Both the position numbers and the translations under genes were made by a program. A model generated the notes under the pieces. It did no database searches. It was not told where the DNA came from and saw nothing but the letters and a program-made list of their open reading frames with translations. Below are positions 50,774 to 59,558 of a stretch of 64,000 bases of DNA, one piece after another. The stretch spans positions 148,017 through 212,016 of the forward strand of contig JANSXT010000003.1 in assembly GCA_024742765.1 (NCBI GenBank), written 5' to 3'. Numbering within the stretch: the stretch's first letter is position 1; every line of letters starts with the position of its first letter. The DNA comes from Phyllobacteriaceae bacterium (lineage in GTDB: Bacteria; Pseudomonadota; Alphaproteobacteria; Rhizobiales; Rhizobiaceae).

Positions 50774-51964
50774 TCATCGGCGTATCTCGATGGGAATGAC
50801 GAAGCGTCGTTGCGCGCCGGGCGGAGGCGCGGGGAACGGGGCCGCGCGGCGGATATGGTCGACGGCCGCCCGATCGACGGCCGCCGAACCCGAACTGGCC
50901 GCCACCGAGACGCCGGCCAGCCCGCCGCTGCCGCCGATCGAGAACCGGACGCGCACCGTGCCACGCCCGCCGGCTGCGCGCTGCCGCGTGCGCCGTATCT
51001 TGGCATAGACGCGGCCGGGATAGTTCGACGCCGCCGCATTGCCGGCTTCGCGCGCCCGCCTGTTGCCCTCGCGCCTGTTGGCGCTGCGCCCCTGCGCCTG
51101 CCCATCGGCGCGGCCGGCCCGCGCGTTGCGGTTGGCCTGGCCTTGCTGGGCGCCCTGTGCCTGCTGGCGCGTCGCGCGCTGCTGTTGCTGCTGGGCGCGC
51201 CTTTGCCGATCCGCCTGGCGCTGCCGCTCGGCCTGCCTTTGCTGTTCGGCCTGCCGTTGACGTTCAGCGGCGCGGGCCACACGGCGCTCCTCGGCCGCAC
51301 GCGCGCGATCGACATCGATCTGCCGGAACGGCCGCGCCTGCGGGATCGGCAGCACCGGTTCGTCGGGCCGCGCCTCGACCACGTCGCTGGTCTGCACCGG
51401 CGCCACGGCGGCGATTTCCGGCGCCTGCGCCGCCACCGATTGTTCAGCCGAAGCGCTCGGCGGCGCGGCGGCGGGCTCTGTGGTTGCCGGCTGCGCGATC
51501 ATGGGCGCCGCACCCGGCACCGGTGTCACGGCATCTGTCGGCGCCGAAGAAAGCGCCTGGGACGTTGCCGCCGGCGCGGCCGGCGTTGTCTGCGACGGGC
51601 TTTGGGTCGCCTGGGTCGACGGGGCGGGAACCGCCTGATCGGTCGCCGGCGCCGGTTCGGTCGGCAGCGGCGTTTCCGGTTCGTTGGCCTGATCGGACGC
51701 AGCGGCATCGACGGGTTCGGCGCTCGCATCGTCCGCCGGCGCAACGGCCTCGGTCTCGGCCTCCACGGGGCTCAGCCGGTCGCCCGCGGCGACCAGCGAT
51801 TCAAAGCCCGAGCCAAGCGCGGCCGCCTGCATCGTCTCGCCGCCGGCGATCTGCACGTCGGTCTCGGCCGACGGACCGACGGCGCCGGCGCCCAGATGGA
51901 TGCCGATCGAGGCCGCAAGGGCGAGAAAGGCGGCACCGGCAAAGGCAAGACCACGCCCGGTCAT
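50774..51964 (-). CDS. tonB: TonB energy-transducing protein
   Basis: Inner-membrane-anchored periplasm-spanning protein of 396 residues. One N-terminal membrane helix (LAFAGAAFLALAASIGIHLG) is followed by a long Pro/Ala/Glu-rich region, an Arg/Gln-rich segment (AERQRQAEQQRQAERQ and similar), and a C-terminal TonB domain with GRVYAKIRRTRQR and VRVRFSIGGSG. It transmits energy from ExbBD to outer-membrane receptors, here HmuR and probably also BtuB. It overlaps the second exbD by four bases. Confidence 0.9.
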   Translation of the reverse strand: MTGRGLAFAGAAFLALAASIGIHLGAGAVGPSAETDVQIAGGETMQAAALGSGFESLVAAGDRLSPVEAETEAVAPADDASAEPVDAAASDQANEPETPLPTEPAPATDQAVPAPSTQATQSPSQTTPAAPAATSQALSSAPTDAVTPVPGAAPMIAQPATTEPAAAPPSASAEQSVAAQAPEIAAVAPVQTSDVVEARPDEPVLPIPQARPFRQIDVDRARAAEERRVARAAERQRQAEQQRQAERQRQADRQRRAQQQQQRATRQQAQGAQQGQANRNARAGRADGQAQGRSANRREGNRRAREAGNAAASNYPGRVYAKIRRTRQRAAGGRGTVRVRFSIGGSGGLAGVSVAASSGSAAVDRAAVDHIRRAAPFPAPPPGAQRRFVIPIEIRR

Positions 51965-52374
51965 GATCCCGCAAGGCTCCGTTCGGTGACGATGAAGATG
52001 CGCTTGACGCCAAGCGCCTGAAGCTGGCCGCCGATCTCGATCAACTGCGTCGCCGCAAGATCGCGATCGGGTACAAGCCGCAGCGCTTCGAGCTCGGGCA
52101 CGCTCTCCTGCCGGATCGTCACATATTGCGCCGGCGTCACGGTCGCGCCGCGATAGGACAACTCGCCCTCAGCCGAGATCACCAGCGCGTCCGGCGGCTC
52201 GTCACCGTCCAGATCGCGGGTCGAGATCAAGTCGAGATCATGCTCCAGCGGCGGCGAAATCTGTGCCGCAACCAGAAAAAAGATCAGCATCAGGAAAACG
52301 ATGTTGATCAGCGCGATGGTCGGCTCGGACCGCTGGCGCGGCGCATCGTCAAAGCCCTTGGCATCAAGACGCAT
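51961..52374 (-). CDS. exbD: ExbD/TolR family biopolymer transport protein
   Basis: Protein of 137 residues with one N-terminal membrane segment (TIALINIVFLMLIFFLVAAQ) and a periplasmic domain ending in IFIVTERSLAGS. The usual membrane-embedded Asp of ExbD appears to be Asn in ALINIVFL, in contrast to the neighbour at 52,387 (SLIDVIFL). The two paralogous subunits are thus not equivalent. It lies between the other exbD and tonB. Confidence 0.88.
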   Translation of the reverse strand: MRLDAKGFDDAPRQRSEPTIALINIVFLMLIFFLVAAQISPPLEHDLDLISTRDLDGDEPPDALVISAEGELSYRGATVTPAQYVTIRQESVPELEALRLVPDRDLAATQLIEIGGQLQALGVKRIFIVTERSLAGS

Positions 52375-52386
52375 CGCAACAGGCCC

Positions 52387-52776
52387 TTACCGCACGATCT
52401 GCAGCGGCGGCCCGCCCGAAGCGCCCACCGCCGCGATCACATCGACCAGTTGCTGCGAGGTCGCGCCGTCCCGGACCGACAGGATGACGACATCGGCGCG
52501 GCCCGCCTCGCGCAGCGCATTCAGGCGATCGGCCAGGAGGGCCACGGTCAGCGTTTCGCCATTGAGCGACAGGCCGTCGGCACCCAGGCGCAGGAAGACG
52601 GGCGTCTGGTCGGCCGGCTGCGACGCACCGGCTCCACCGACCGTCAGTTCGACATCGCCAAAGCGCGAAAAGGTCGCCGTCAGCATGAAAAAGAGCAGCA
52701 GCAGGAAGATGACGTCGATCAGCGACGTCAGCGAAATGCGGCGCGCACGGCCATATGTGCCGGCTTCAATGCGCAT
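52387..52776 (-). CDS. exbD: ExbD/TolR family biopolymer transport protein, canonical copy
   Basis: Protein of 129 residues with the membrane helix ISLTSLIDVIFLLLLFFML containing the essential aspartate of the proton path. The periplasmic domain follows. ATG 52,776 overlaps the exbB stop region by 11 bases. It forms the motor with ExbB (52,766) and the second ExbD (51,961). Confidence 0.9.
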   Translation of the reverse strand: MRIEAGTYGRARRISLTSLIDVIFLLLLFFMLTATFSRFGDVELTVGGAGASQPADQTPVFLRLGADGLSLNGETLTVALLADRLNALREAGRADVVILSVRDGATSQQLVDVIAAVGASGGPPLQIVR

Positions 52777-53479
52777 GGGCTGCGGCCACCGCGGCCGGCC
52801 GGTCGTCGGCCTGTCCCGGCGCTCCTGCATCGGCGCGCACCGGATTGAACACCGCCGTCAGCGCCTCCTCGATGGCGAGCCGGTGGCGCGACACCCGGCT
52901 TTCGAAAAAGCTCAGGCAGATCGCCGTCGGCATGGCGACGGCAAGGCCGACGGCGGTCGTCAGCAGCGCCACCCAGATGCCGCCGGCCAGCAGCGACGGA
53001 TCGACCGAATTGCCCGCCTCCTGCAATTGGCGGAACGCTTCGATCATGCCCAGCACGGTGCCGAACAGGCCGATCAGCGGGGCGACCTGGGCGATCGATT
53101 CAAGCGCCCGGAACCCGCTCTGGAGCCGCTGCAATTGCCGCGCCGCGACGATCGAGAAATGATCTTCCAGATCGCTGCGGGCAACGCTGGTGCCTGCCTG
53201 CGCGGCCTGACCCATCGCGTCGCGCACCAGCCCGGCAAGCGCTGTCTTCCGGTCGGCAAGGCGCGCACGCGCCGCACCCTGTTCTCCAGCCCGCCAAAGG
53301 CGGACGGCATCATCGACCTGCCGGTCCCTGCCCGTGCCCAGCCGGACATATTGCGCGATCTTGTAGATGACGATGGCCAGCGCGATTACCGACAGAGCCA
53401 GAAGCAGGGCCACCACAGGACCGCCCAGTTCGATGAGCCCCGCGGCGCGGTCGATCGGATTGGAAAAACCGAACATCAT
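52766..53479 (-). CDS. exbB: ExbB/TolQ family biopolymer transport protein
   Basis: Inner-membrane proton-channel protein of 237 residues. Three membrane segments are visible, with the MotA/TolQ/ExbB block LESIAQVAPLIGLFGTVLGM and a later LAGGIWVALLTTAVGLAVAM. The start is ATG 53,479 (or 53,476), overlapping the stop of the secreted-protein gene. It supplies energy for TonB. Confidence 0.92.
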   Translation of the reverse strand: MMFGFSNPIDRAAGLIELGGPVVALLLALSVIALAIVIYKIAQYVRLGTGRDRQVDDAVRLWRAGEQGAARARLADRKTALAGLVRDAMGQAAQAGTSVARSDLEDHFSIVAARQLQRLQSGFRALESIAQVAPLIGLFGTVLGMIEAFRQLQEAGNSVDPSLLAGGIWVALLTTAVGLAVAMPTAICLSFFESRVSRHRLAIEEALTAVFNPVRADAGAPGQADDRPAAVAAAHAH

Positions 53480-53931
53480 CCCGAAATCTCCATGTCGATG
53501 CGGCTGGTTGCGTCGAGGTGTTCGATGCACTCGCCGCCGGTCAGCCCCTCACCCGCACATGCCGAGGCGCCATTGATCAGCACCTTGCCGATGTTGGAGC
53601 ATTGCGTGTCGGGCAGATCGAACTGGCGCACCCGCATCTTGCCGGCCGGCACATCGCGAAAGTCGAACAGGGTGAAGCGTTCCACGCCGCCCTCGGTGTC
53701 GAACAGCACCGTCTCCAGCGACAGTTCCGCCAGATCGGTCCCCAGTCCGTTATGCGTCATGAAGACCAGCCGGCAAGTCGCCTCAAGCTGTTCGGCCTTG
53801 TTGATCTCGATCGAAAGGGACGGGTCCGGCGTCTGCCCCTCAGCCGACGCCGGACCCGCCACGGCGAGTGCTACCGCCTGCAAGAGGACCAGTTTCATCA
53901 AGAAGGCATGGCGCATCGCCGAGGGCAGCAT
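53476..53931 (-). CDS. Small secreted conserved hypothetical protein of the heme/TonB operon
   Basis: Protein of 151 residues with a signal peptide (MKLVLLQAVALAVAGPASAE). The mature part has about four cysteines (ATCRLVF, DTQCSNI, SACAGEG, GECIEHL) and the block LETVLFDTEGGVERFTLFDF, so it probably folds as a disulfide-stabilised beta domain in the periplasm. It sits between the heme receptor and exbB, 9 bp after the receptor. I cannot name the family; an accessory role in heme transfer is inference. Confidence 0.7.
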   Translation of the reverse strand: MLPSAMRHAFLMKLVLLQAVALAVAGPASAEGQTPDPSLSIEINKAEQLEATCRLVFMTHNGLGTDLAELSLETVLFDTEGGVERFTLFDFRDVPAGKMRVRQFDLPDTQCSNIGKVLINGASACAGEGLTGGECIEHLDATSRIDMEISG

Positions 53932-53940
53932 GGGTCTCTC

Positions 53941-56073
53941 CTAGAAGGTAAACGTTCGTGCGACCGACAGCTTGAAGGTCCGCCCCTTGGCGGGTCCGGC
54001 TGTCTGCAGATATTCTTGGTACCGTTCGTCGAAGACGTTATCAACGCGGCCGACGACTTCGAAGCCGGAAAGCGGACCTTCGACCGGTTTCCAAGACGCG
54101 AAGATGTCGTGCACGTCGAACGCCTGATAGCGCAGAGCCGTCGTGTTGGTTCCGGCCGGAACGCGGTCCTGCGCGGCGACAAAGCGCGCATCCCAGCCGA
54201 AGCGGACATTGTGCTGCGGTATCTTGCCGCCGATCGTCAGGAACACCTCGTCGGGCGCGATCGATGTCAGCGGTTGGTCGGTGAACCTGTTGTCGCCGCG
54301 GATCAGCGAGGCGGCCACTCCCGCGAACAGATAGTCCGAATCGTAGCTCGCCTCGAACTCGACGCCATAGATCGCGCCCTGGCCCTGATTGACGTAGTCG
54401 GCCTGACCGGTGCCGCCGCGCACGATCAGATCGTCGATGATGCTGTAAAAGCCGGTCACCTTGTAGGACAGCGCATCACCGCCAAAGGCCAGATCGTTGA
54501 GCGTCTGGCTGACACCGATCTCAAACGAGTTGGCCGTTTCCTTGTCCAGATTGTTCTGGACGGTCGTCCGGTTCCAGTCGAACTCCTCGTCGATACCGGG
54601 CATGCGTTCGGTGTAGGCGTATGAACCGAACACCGAGAAACTCTCCGTCACATCGAAGATCGCCGCGATCTTCGGCGCAAAGGCCACATCGGAGACCGTC
54701 TGCGGCAGCACGGGACGGGGCGTCACGGTGTCACGCTGGAAGAGCGTCGTTCCGACCGGCTCAAGTTCGCGCCAATCCACCCGCAGTCCGCCGATGATCG
54801 TCAGCCGGTCCTGGTAGATGAACTCGTTCTGCACGAACGCGCCGAAATAGCGCTCATTGCCTTCCGGATGGCTCGACACCGAGGTGCCGTCGAAATCCTC
54901 GCGCCGGCGATCATGGAACTTGCCCGCGATCCCGACCGTCAGATAGTTCTCATAGGTGTCGGTTATCCACTCGAACGTGTTGTCCGCCTTCAACTCGTAA
55001 TAGGCGTAGCTGAAGTCGGCATCGATGAACTGCTCCTGCGTGTTCTGCTGCCGGGAATAGGATAGGTTCACATTCAGATCGAGCCAGGGATTGTCGCTGG
55101 CCGCATCCTCATAGGACAGGATGGCCGTCGTATCCTGCACCTTGCGCGGGATGGTGCGGGCCGGGTTCAGCGGATTGTCGGTGCCGTCGCACGGAAGGAA
55201 GAAACTCGAACAGATCGGATCGCCACCGGGCGAGATCGCCGAAACGCCGTCAATGATCTTGTAGTCGTAGGATGCACGCAGCACCCGTTCCCGTTCCTCA
55301 TCGAGATAGAAGGTGCCCTTGAGAAGGGTGGATGGCGAGTTCACGCCCGTACCGTTCAAGGAACTACCGCCGCCGATGACAATGTCCTGAAGGTCCTGAT
55401 AGGAGCCGGCCGCAAGAAACTCGGCATTTTCGCCCATGCGCACGGCCAGAATGCCGGTGGCGATATAGCCTTCCTGATTGCTGTCGCCGGTCATTTTCAG
55501 GCGAAGCGCGCCGGTGTCGCCGTCGTCGAGAAAGTCGGACGCATCCTTGGTCGTGAAATTGACCACGCCGCCCAAAACGCTGGTCCCGTAGAGCGTGCCC
55601 GAGGCCGGGCCGCGCAGCACTTCGACGCGCTTGTAGAGTTCGGAATCGTCGAAGAAGCCGCCCATGCGGTAGGACTCGTAATATTTGGTCGCACCGTCCA
55701 CATTGACCTGGACGCGCCCCTCTTGGTTCGAGCCCACCTCCTGCGGTCCGAATCCGCGAATGTTGAACGCCTGGCCCAGAACATTAGCGCTGCTGCCGGC
55801 CGCGCTCACGCCAGGTATGCGGTCGGCCAGCGAAGCGGGCGTATCCGGAACCGCCTCCTGGATATCCTCATCTTCGAGCACCGTGACGGCCTGCGGCGTA
55901 TCGACCGCCACCTTGGGCGCGCCGGCGCCCAGGATGAGACGCTGAAGCAGCGTCGCGCTGCCCTGCGCATCCGCGTCCTGAGCATTCGCTGCGCTTGCCG
56001 CAAGCACCAATCCCACCGCCGTACTCGCCGTCAAAACCAAAAAACCACGTCCAGCCAGCCCCATGTCTGCCAC
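53941..56073 (-). CDS. hmuR: TonB-dependent heme/hemoglobin receptor
   Basis: Outer-membrane receptor of 710 residues. The signal peptide is FLVLTASTAVGLVLAASAANA. The plug includes GQAFNIRGFGPQEVGSNQEG, VNVDGATKYYESYRMGGFFD and EVLRGPASGTLYGTSVLGGV, which is the pattern of heme/hemoglobin receptors. The protein ends in an aromatic residue (SVARTFTF), as required for barrel assembly. It is divergent from hmuP and the intergenic region has a RirA-type box. I use hmuR because of the hmuPSTUV genes alongside. Confidence 0.9.
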   Translation of the reverse strand: MADMGLAGRGFLVLTASTAVGLVLAASAANAQDADAQGSATLLQRLILGAGAPKVAVDTPQAVTVLEDEDIQEAVPDTPASLADRIPGVSAAGSSANVLGQAFNIRGFGPQEVGSNQEGRVQVNVDGATKYYESYRMGGFFDDSELYKRVEVLRGPASGTLYGTSVLGGVVNFTTKDASDFLDDGDTGALRLKMTGDSNQEGYIATGILAVRMGENAEFLAAGSYQDLQDIVIGGGSSLNGTGVNSPSTLLKGTFYLDEERERVLRASYDYKIIDGVSAISPGGDPICSSFFLPCDGTDNPLNPARTIPRKVQDTTAILSYEDAASDNPWLDLNVNLSYSRQQNTQEQFIDADFSYAYYELKADNTFEWITDTYENYLTVGIAGKFHDRRREDFDGTSVSSHPEGNERYFGAFVQNEFIYQDRLTIIGGLRVDWRELEPVGTTLFQRDTVTPRPVLPQTVSDVAFAPKIAAIFDVTESFSVFGSYAYTERMPGIDEEFDWNRTTVQNNLDKETANSFEIGVSQTLNDLAFGGDALSYKVTGFYSIIDDLIVRGGTGQADYVNQGQGAIYGVEFEASYDSDYLFAGVAASLIRGDNRFTDQPLTSIAPDEVFLTIGGKIPQHNVRFGWDARFVAAQDRVPAGTNTTALRYQAFDVHDIFASWKPVEGPLSGFEVVGRVDNVFDERYQEYLQTAGPAKGRTFKLSVARTFTF

Positions 56074-56211
56074 TCCTAACCATGCTGCTCGATATCGTTG
56101 CGGCTGGCTGGCGACAGGCTTGCTGACCGGCGTTGACCGGCCCGTTCGTCACTCCATGTCCGAGTGAAACTTGACAAGAACGATCAACTATCGCAGGACG
56201 CTTAGATAATC

Positions 56212-56226
56212 TGACATAATCAGTCA
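56212..56226. promoter_or_regulatory. RirA-type iron-responsive box between hmuR and hmuP
   Basis: TGACATAATCAGTCA fits the TGA-N9-TCA iron-responsive operator of rhizobial RirA. It overlaps a minus-strand -35 TTGACT (rc 56,222-56,227) that could serve hmuR. It is in the middle of the 217-bp divergent region and could control both directions. A one-motif match of this looseness can occur by chance. Confidence 0.5.
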
Positions 56227-56290
56227 AGTTAGGAATTCGAGCCAAGCCAGCGCGTCCGCCAGCCAGGCAATATCGACCCAGGCACAGGCC

Positions 56291-56485
56291 ATGATGCAAC
56301 ACGACAAAGACACAGCCCAGCAGCAGGTGGACCGGAAAACCATGACATCTGGCACCGATCCCAGCGTGACGGTCATCGATGCCCGGACCTTGTTCGGATC
56401 CGCCCGGGAGATCGGCATCGAGCATGAGGGAGCGCTCTACCGGTTGAAGATCACCCGGCAGGGCAAACTGATCCTCAACAAGTAA
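56291..56485 (+). CDS. hmuP: HemP/HmuP family hemin uptake regulator
   Basis: Small protein of 64 residues. The C-terminal two thirds (VIDARTLFGSAREIGIEHEG, then LYRLKITRQGKLILNK) is the HemP/HmuP family signature. In rhizobia HmuP is a co-activator of the heme receptor gene. It is divergent from hmuR and 9 bp before hmuS. The start may be ATG 56,291 or 56,294. Confidence 0.9.
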   Translation: MMQHDKDTAQQQVDRKTMTSGTDPSVTVIDARTLFGSAREIGIEHEGALYRLKITRQGKLILNK

Positions 56486-56494
56486 GGCCCGTTT

Positions 56495-57553
56495 ATGAAC
56501 ACCGTCTCGATCCTGTCCGACGCCGATATCAAAAAAGCGCGGGCCGACAATCCCAAGCTGCGCGAGCGCGATCTCGCCACCAATCTGGGCATCTCCGAAG
56601 CGCGCCTGATCCATGCCTTCCAAGGCGAAAGCGCACGCCGCCTGCGGGCCGATGTGGACGCGATCATTTCCGGACTGTCAGGCGTCGGCGAGGTGATGGC
56701 GCTGACCCGCAACGCCTGTGCCGTGCACGAAAAGACCGGTCCTTACGAAAATGCAAGGCTCGGCGGCCATGTCGCGGTCGTGCTGGGCGCGCATATCGAT
56801 CTTCGGATACTTCGCAGCCACTGGGTCCATGCCTTCGCGGTCGAAAAGAAGGTCGGCGACAGTACGCTCAGCTCCATTCAAATTTTCGACGCCCATGGCG
56901 ATGCGGTGCACAAGGTCTTCACCCGTCAGCACACCGACATGGCTGGATGGTCCGATCTGGTCGACGCATTGGCTGCGGACGCGCCCCACGGACCAATAAA
57001 CGCTGCGCCGCGCACAGCACCGCAGCCTCCGAGGCTCGGCGAGGACGACATCGCCAAATTGCGGGCCGACTGGGCGGCGATGACCGACATGCATCAGGTC
57101 GCCGGGTTGCTGCGCGGGTCCGGCCTTTCAAAGGGTGCCCTCATCCGCCATCTGGCGCCGCAATTCGCCAGCAGGCTGATGGACGATGCGATCGAATCGC
57201 TTTTGCGCATCGCCGCCAACGAAAGCCTGCCGATCATGGTCTTCGTGCGCAATCCGGGGTGCCTTCAGGTCCATTCCGGACCGATTTCCGCACTCAAGAA
57301 AGTCGGCCCGTGGTTCAATGTCATGGATCCGGGTTTTCACCTGCATTTGCGCACCGACAAGATCGCCTCGGTCTGGGCCGTCCGCAAACCATCCGCCGAT
57401 GGCGCGGTCATGTCGATCGAAGCGTTCGCCGACGACGGATCACCGATCATCATGATCAATGGCGTCTCCGCGGACGATGACCAAACGGGCAGCGAGTGGC
57501 GCATTCTCGTCGAGGGGCTTCCCCGCATGCATTTCAACCGAAGTGACAGGTAA
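56495..57553 (+). CDS. hmuS: Hemin-degrading/heme chaperone protein
   Basis: Cytoplasmic HemS/ChuS-family protein of 352 residues made of two similar halves, each with an entry like VGEVMALTRNACAVHEKTGP (first) and LPIMVFVRNPGCLQVHSGPI (second). Heme binding uses histidines such as in RQHTDMAG. It receives heme from HmuUV and delivers or degrades it. It is second in the hmuPSTUV operon and is followed 1 bp later by hmuT. Confidence 0.9.
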   Translation: MNTVSILSDADIKKARADNPKLRERDLATNLGISEARLIHAFQGESARRLRADVDAIISGLSGVGEVMALTRNACAVHEKTGPYENARLGGHVAVVLGAHIDLRILRSHWVHAFAVEKKVGDSTLSSIQIFDAHGDAVHKVFTRQHTDMAGWSDLVDALAADAPHGPINAAPRTAPQPPRLGEDDIAKLRADWAAMTDMHQVAGLLRGSGLSKGALIRHLAPQFASRLMDDAIESLLRIAANESLPIMVFVRNPGCLQVHSGPISALKKVGPWFNVMDPGFHLHLRTDKIASVWAVRKPSADGAVMSIEAFADDGSPIIMINGVSADDDQTGSEWRILVEGLPRMHFNRSDR

Positions 57554-57554
57554 G

Positions 57555-58472
57555 ATGATTTCCTATTTGCGAGCCAACCTCCACCGCCAGCGGCCCCGCA
57601 GCCTGGTTTGGACTGCCCTTTTTGCCGCCCTGGCGCTGTTCGCCGTCTCAACGGCAAAATCGCGCGCGCAGGACGAAGAAGCGCAGCGCGTCCTCGCCAT
57701 TGGCGGCGCGGTGACCGAGATCGTCTATGCGCTGGGCGAAGAGGACCGGCTGGTCGCGCGCGACTCCACCTCCACCTTCCCGCCCCAAGCAGCCAACCTG
57801 CCTGATGTGGGCTATATGCGCGCGCTGTCGCCCGAGGGCGTCCTCTCGGTGAAACCCGACCTCATTCTGGCGCGGGCCAACAGCGGGCCGGACGAAGCGA
57901 TCGAAGTGCTTCAGGCAGCCCAGGTGCGCTGGGTGACCGTCCCCGATGATTTCACGCCCGAAGGCATCGACGAGAATATCCGCATCATCGCCGATGCGTT
58001 GGGCGTGCCCGACAAGGGAGAAGCGCTGCGGCAACGCCTGGCCGACGATCTTTCGGCAGCGCGCGCAGCCACCGCCGGCATCGATGCGCCAAAACGTGTC
58101 CTCTTCGTCCTTTCCATGCGCGACGACCGCATCATGGCGTCGGGCACGGGAACCGCCGCGCACGGCATCATCGAACTGGCAGGCGCGGACAATGTGATCG
58201 GCGATTTTCAGGGCTACAAGCAATTGGCCGATGAAGCGGTGATCAGCGCCGATCCCGACGTGATCCTGATGATGCAAGGCCGCGGCGAAGCCGAGGACCA
58301 TGGCGCGCCCAACGCCCGCATCACCGGACACCCGGCGCTTGGCGCGACCAGGGCGGCGCGCGAAGGCGCGATCATCCGAATGGACGGTCTTTATCTGCTT
58401 GGCTTTGGTCCGCGCACCGGCGAAGCGGCACAGGAACTGGCAAGGGCGATCTATGGCGATCAGCTCCGATAG
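57555..58472 (+). CDS. hmuT: Hemin ABC transporter periplasmic binding protein
   Basis: Type III binding protein of 305 residues. A signal region (LVWTALFAALALFAVSTAKS) precedes VLAIGGAVTEIVYALGEEDR, LVARDSTSTFPPQAANLPDV and GYMRALSPEGVLSVKPDLIL, the HmuT/BhuT pattern with the heme-ligand Tyr in GYMRAL. ATG 57,555 is preceded by AAG only, but the position directly after hmuS suggests coupling. It overlaps hmuU by 20 bases. Confidence 0.9.
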   Translation: MISYLRANLHRQRPRSLVWTALFAALALFAVSTAKSRAQDEEAQRVLAIGGAVTEIVYALGEEDRLVARDSTSTFPPQAANLPDVGYMRALSPEGVLSVKPDLILARANSGPDEAIEVLQAAQVRWVTVPDDFTPEGIDENIRIIADALGVPDKGEALRQRLADDLSAARAATAGIDAPKRVLFVLSMRDDRIMASGTGTAAHGIIELAGADNVIGDFQGYKQLADEAVISADPDVILMMQGRGEAEDHGAPNARITGHPALGATRAAREGAIIRMDGLYLLGFGPRTGEAAQELARAIYGDQLR

Positions 58473-59556
58473 CGCGGCTCCGGCCGGTCGCCGCGTCGCG
58501 CCCCGGCGCCATCGCGGCGATCGCAGCGCGCTCGCGCGAGCGACGATTGCTGCGCTGGCGGTTCTGCTGGCGCTGGTGTTCGTCTTCAGCCTGACGTCGG
58601 GTGCGACCGACACGTCTGCAGCGGCTGTGTTCTGGGCGCTCGTCACGGGCAATGACGCGGCGATCAGCACGGTCGAGCGGGTCGTCATCTTCGATATCCG
58701 TCTGCCACGCACCGTTTTGGGCGCCCTGATCGGCGCGTCGCTGGCGGTCTCGGGCGCGGTGATGCAGGGACTCTTCCGTAACCCGCTGGCCGATCCGGGC
58801 ATTGTCGGCGTTTCGGCCGGCGCGGGCCTCGGCGCGGTTACCTTCATTGTTCTTGGCACCGGCGTGCTGGCCCCTGTTGCTGCGCTCTTCGGCATCTATC
58901 ACGTCCCGTTTGCCGCCTTCTTCGGCGGGCTGGTCACGACGATCCTGCTCTACCGCGTTTCGACACGGCACGGGCGCACCTCGGTCGCGACCATGCTTTT
59001 GGCCGGCATCGCGCTCGGCGCGCTCGCCGGCGCCTTCACCGGCCTTCTGGTCTTCTGGGCGGACGACCAGCAATTGCGCGACCTGACCTTCTGGGGGCTT
59101 GGCTCTGTCGCGGGCGCGACCTGGGTGAAGATCGCCGCCGTCGCGCCGATCATTGTCCCGGTCGTCCTGCTCGCGCCGCTTCTCGCGCGGGGCCTGAACG
59201 CCATGACGCTCGGCGAAGCAACCGCCCAGCATCTCGGCCTCAACGTGCAGCGCTTCAAGCGGATCGCCATCGTCGCGGTGGCCGCCGCCACCGGCGCGGC
59301 GGTTGCCGTCTCAGGCGGCATCGGCTTTGTCGGCATCGTCGTGCCGCATCTGCTGCGCCTCTTGATCGGACCCGACCACCGCTACCTGCTGCCGGCCTGC
59401 GCGCTTCTGGGTGCGGTCATGCTGCTGCTGGCCGATGCGATCGCGCGGCAGGTGGTTGCCCCGGCAGAGCTACCGATCGGCATCGTCACCGCGGCGATCG
59501 GCGCGCCCTTCTTCCTTTGGATCCTGCTGCGCCGGCGCGGCATCGTGGACTTGTGA
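58453..59556 (+). CDS. hmuU: Hemin ABC transporter permease
   Basis: FecCD-family permease of 367 residues with an Arg-rich cytoplasmic N-terminus and about ten membrane segments. Landmarks are RLPRTVLGALIGASLAVSGA, LFRNPLADPGIVGVSAGAGL and GFVGIVVPHLLRLLIG. ATG 58,453 lies within the end of hmuT. It forms the inner-membrane channel with HmuV. Confidence 0.92.
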   Translation: MAISSDSAAPAGRRVAPRRHRGDRSALARATIAALAVLLALVFVFSLTSGATDTSAAAVFWALVTGNDAAISTVERVVIFDIRLPRTVLGALIGASLAVSGAVMQGLFRNPLADPGIVGVSAGAGLGAVTFIVLGTGVLAPVAALFGIYHVPFAAFFGGLVTTILLYRVSTRHGRTSVATMLLAGIALGALAGAFTGLLVFWADDQQLRDLTFWGLGSVAGATWVKIAAVAPIIVPVVLLAPLLARGLNAMTLGEATAQHLGLNVQRFKRIAIVAVAAATGAAVAVSGGIGFVGIVVPHLLRLLIGPDHRYLLPACALLGAVMLLLADAIARQVVAPAELPIGIVTAAIGAPFFLWILLRRRGIVDL

Positions 59557-59558
59557 CC

